From Synergistaceae bacterium (GTDB lineage Bacteria > Synergistota > Synergistia > Synergistales > Aminobacteriaceae): 6,340 bases of DNA. The position numbers and the translations under genes are program-made. The notes under the pieces are model-generated. The model was not told the DNA's origin and did not search any database. It saw nothing but the letters and a program-made list of their open reading frames with translations. The DNA lies in assembly GCA_009776565.1 (NCBI GenBank), contig WRNQ01000101.1:1-6340 (forward strand). The letters run 5' to 3'. Shown piece by piece: positions 5,251 through 6,340 of this stretch (positions within the stretch are counted from its first letter, which is position 1; every line of letters begins with the position of its first letter).

Positions 5251-6095
5251 TCACTGACGGCGCTAAAAAGTACTCTATACCGCTGATTTCTTCCAACAAC
5301 AGTGGGCTTTGACAGGGTGTAGCATTTTTGCATTGTTTCGATTCGACGCTTTAGGAGGTTCTCGTCTTTAATATCATTATAGACAACATTGCGCATATTC
5401 GTGAATGCGCCGTGAAATACAAGTAAGTAATTAAGAACAACCTCTTCCATTAATGGGAATAGTTCGTCGTTTTCTCTTATAACGTCATCTCCGGGGAATA
5501 TTCCTTTTTTTGTTAAATCAATAGTATCAAAGGTATAAAATCCTTCGAAATAGCTTTTTTTGGACTTTGGCAGATTTTTCTCCTGCGCCTTCCTCAGGGT
5601 AATAAGCGGCGCGACGCTGATAAAGAGAACAAACGGACTGCTCTGCTCAATTAATACTCCAGGATCATTGGATTCATCGGATATGTCAATTGACTGAAAC
5701 ACACCCTCATCATCGTCTTCTGAAGGAACGGAAAAGGGCATCTCATTTTTTTGCTTTTCCATTCGTTTTCTTATGATGTCGTTCGCACGTAGATTAATTG
5801 TATACGATAATACAGTTGTAAACGAAGCCTTTTTTTCCGATTCATATTTCCCCGGATCATAATTCCTTAGCAAATGTAAAAGCACATCAATAAACATATC
5901 ATAGAATTCTTCAAATGGAAGTTGTCCGTTAAATTTCTTCAGGAGAGGGAAGTATGCCATATCATTGATGTTTTTTAGTAAGCCCAGCTCGTATTCCACT
6001 ATCTCTACTTCAATTGTTCTGGCACGCTCTGAATCCTTATCTCGGTCAAGGCTTGTCAATTCTTCAGCCAATTCTTGTAGATGCTCATTCGTCAT
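5235..6095 (-). CDS. Sigma-70-family-like protein
   Basis: The protein has 286 residues from the ATG at 6095; an in-frame TTG at 6116 would add seven. I prefer the ATG because GGGGGG lies 7 bp upstream and the upstream reading frame ends just after it (ATGACGAATGA). Residue numbers below count from the TTG. Residues about 68-117 look like sigma region 2: PFEEFYDMFIDVLLHLL, YDPGKY, then ASFTTVLSYTINLRANDII and RKR. An acidic stretch follows (132-151). The C-terminus (about 250-292, with LSKPTVVGRNQRYRVLFSAV) resembles a helix-turn-helix such as region 4. If correct, it would bind RNA polymerase core and direct it to certain promoters. The middle (about 160-230) is unusual for an ECF sigma. No clear link to the CRISPR genes can be shown; they are separated by decayed genes. 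Confidence 0.55.
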   Translation of the reverse strand: MTNEHLQELAEELTSLDRDKDSERARTIEVEIVEYELGLLKNINDMAYFPLLKKFNGQLPFEEFYDMFIDVLLHLLRNYDPGKYESEKKASFTTVLSYTINLRANDIIRKRMEKQKNEMPFSVPSEDDDEGVFQSIDISDESNDPGVLIEQSSPFVLFISVAPLITLRKAQEKNLPKSKKSYFEGFYTFDTIDLTKKGIFPGDDVIRENDELFPLMEEVVLNYLLVFHGAFTNMRNVVYNDIKDENLLKRRIETMQKCYTLSKPTVVGRNQRYRVLFSAVSEAALQ

Positions 6096-6243
6096 CGCTT
6101 TGCCCCCCGATTCCAAGCAACGCCCGAATTGCCGTTTCCGGATGCGGAGCCTTCATATCAGCCAGCTTGTCAACGATTGGAAACATATATAGCAGGGGTG
6201 TTTGATCATAAATGCCGTTATTGTTATTCAGGTCCTTATGTGG
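6085..6243 (-). pseudogene. C-terminal coding fragment upstream of the sigma-like gene
   Basis: This frame is open from 6243 to a stop at 6085 and reads IYDQTPLLYMFPIVDKLADM, then KAPHPETAIRALLGIGG and an acidic tail. Its stop overlaps the sigma-like start by 11 bp, a typical coupled arrangement, so it is probably real coding sequence. The only in-frame ATG (6186) would leave 33 residues and has no ribosome site. A stop at 6244 blocks extension upstream. It may be the end of a longer gene broken by an indel near 6244-6251. I do not recognise the family. Confidence 0.4.
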
Positions 6244-6251
6244 TCACGCTA

Positions 6252-6338
6252 GCAGATTTGAGCACCATGAACATAACGAACAATATCAAAATCTGATATA
6301 AAGAAGTGAGCCATCAGATGATTGATGGTATAAGGGTA
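6252..6338 (-). other. Possible tail of an ORF entering from the right
   Basis: Minus-strand codons from the window edge read TINHLMAHFFISDFDIVRYV, then HGAQIC, and stop at 6249. It could be the end of an upstream gene, or the earlier part of the gene whose last 52 codons lie at 6085-6243. Eight bases (6244-6251), containing both blocking stops, separate the two frames. It is too short to identify. Confidence 0.25.
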
Positions 6339-6340
6339 TT

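Noticed and set aside
5024..5299. Minus-strand 91-codon ORF
   Set aside because: It looks like a low-complexity basic peptide; a different frame over the same bases encodes the recognisable Cmr5 core.

Overview
The window looks like part of a type III (probably III-B) CRISPR locus from a Gram-positive, Clostridia-like bacterium. I infer the group from strong AGGAGG/AAAGGAG ribosome sites, moderate GC and a sigma-like protein of clostridial flavour; nothing in the window proves the species. Every gene I can support is on the minus strand, so the window reads biologically from right to left.

Layout. At 1-906 is a CRISPR array cut by the left window edge: 13 repeats of 37 bp (the first is 27 bp) and 12 spacers of 35-38 bp. 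A leader-like, gene-free stretch follows at 907-1442, with dyads, two short repeat-complementary segments, T-rich tandem motifs and a stray copy of the cas2 tail. At 1443-4478 is a compact operon, transcribed orf99 > reverse transcriptase > cas1 > cas2 toward the array. At 4563-4905 is a small CRISPR-accessory-like gene broken by two frameshifts, one of which is a visible 8-bp tandem duplication. At 5035-5250 is a start-less remnant of cmr5, the small subunit of the Cmr (III-B) effector. At 5235-6095 is an intact ORF resembling a sigma-70-family factor. At 6085-6338 are fragmentary reading frames whose last one overlaps the start of the sigma-like gene.

How it fits together. Cas1 and Cas2 integrate spacers next to the leader. 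A separately encoded RT with an intact YVDD centre sits immediately upstream of cas1 and is likely co-translated with it, so RNA may be a spacer source. The array agrees with this. On the plus strand the spacers are purine-rich (about 63% by hand count) and read like mRNA sense, and two or three of those nearest the leader look like ribosome site plus ATG. The repeat, read on the minus strand, has a stem followed by exactly 8 nt (TTTGAAAC), the usual type III 5' handle. Minus-strand crRNAs would therefore be antisense to mRNA. The RT carries an extra C-terminal Cys/His module resembling primase-associated metal-binding domains, and a small unknown protein is coupled to it. No interference genes and no cas6 are intact in the window; the only effector trace is the decayed cmr5.
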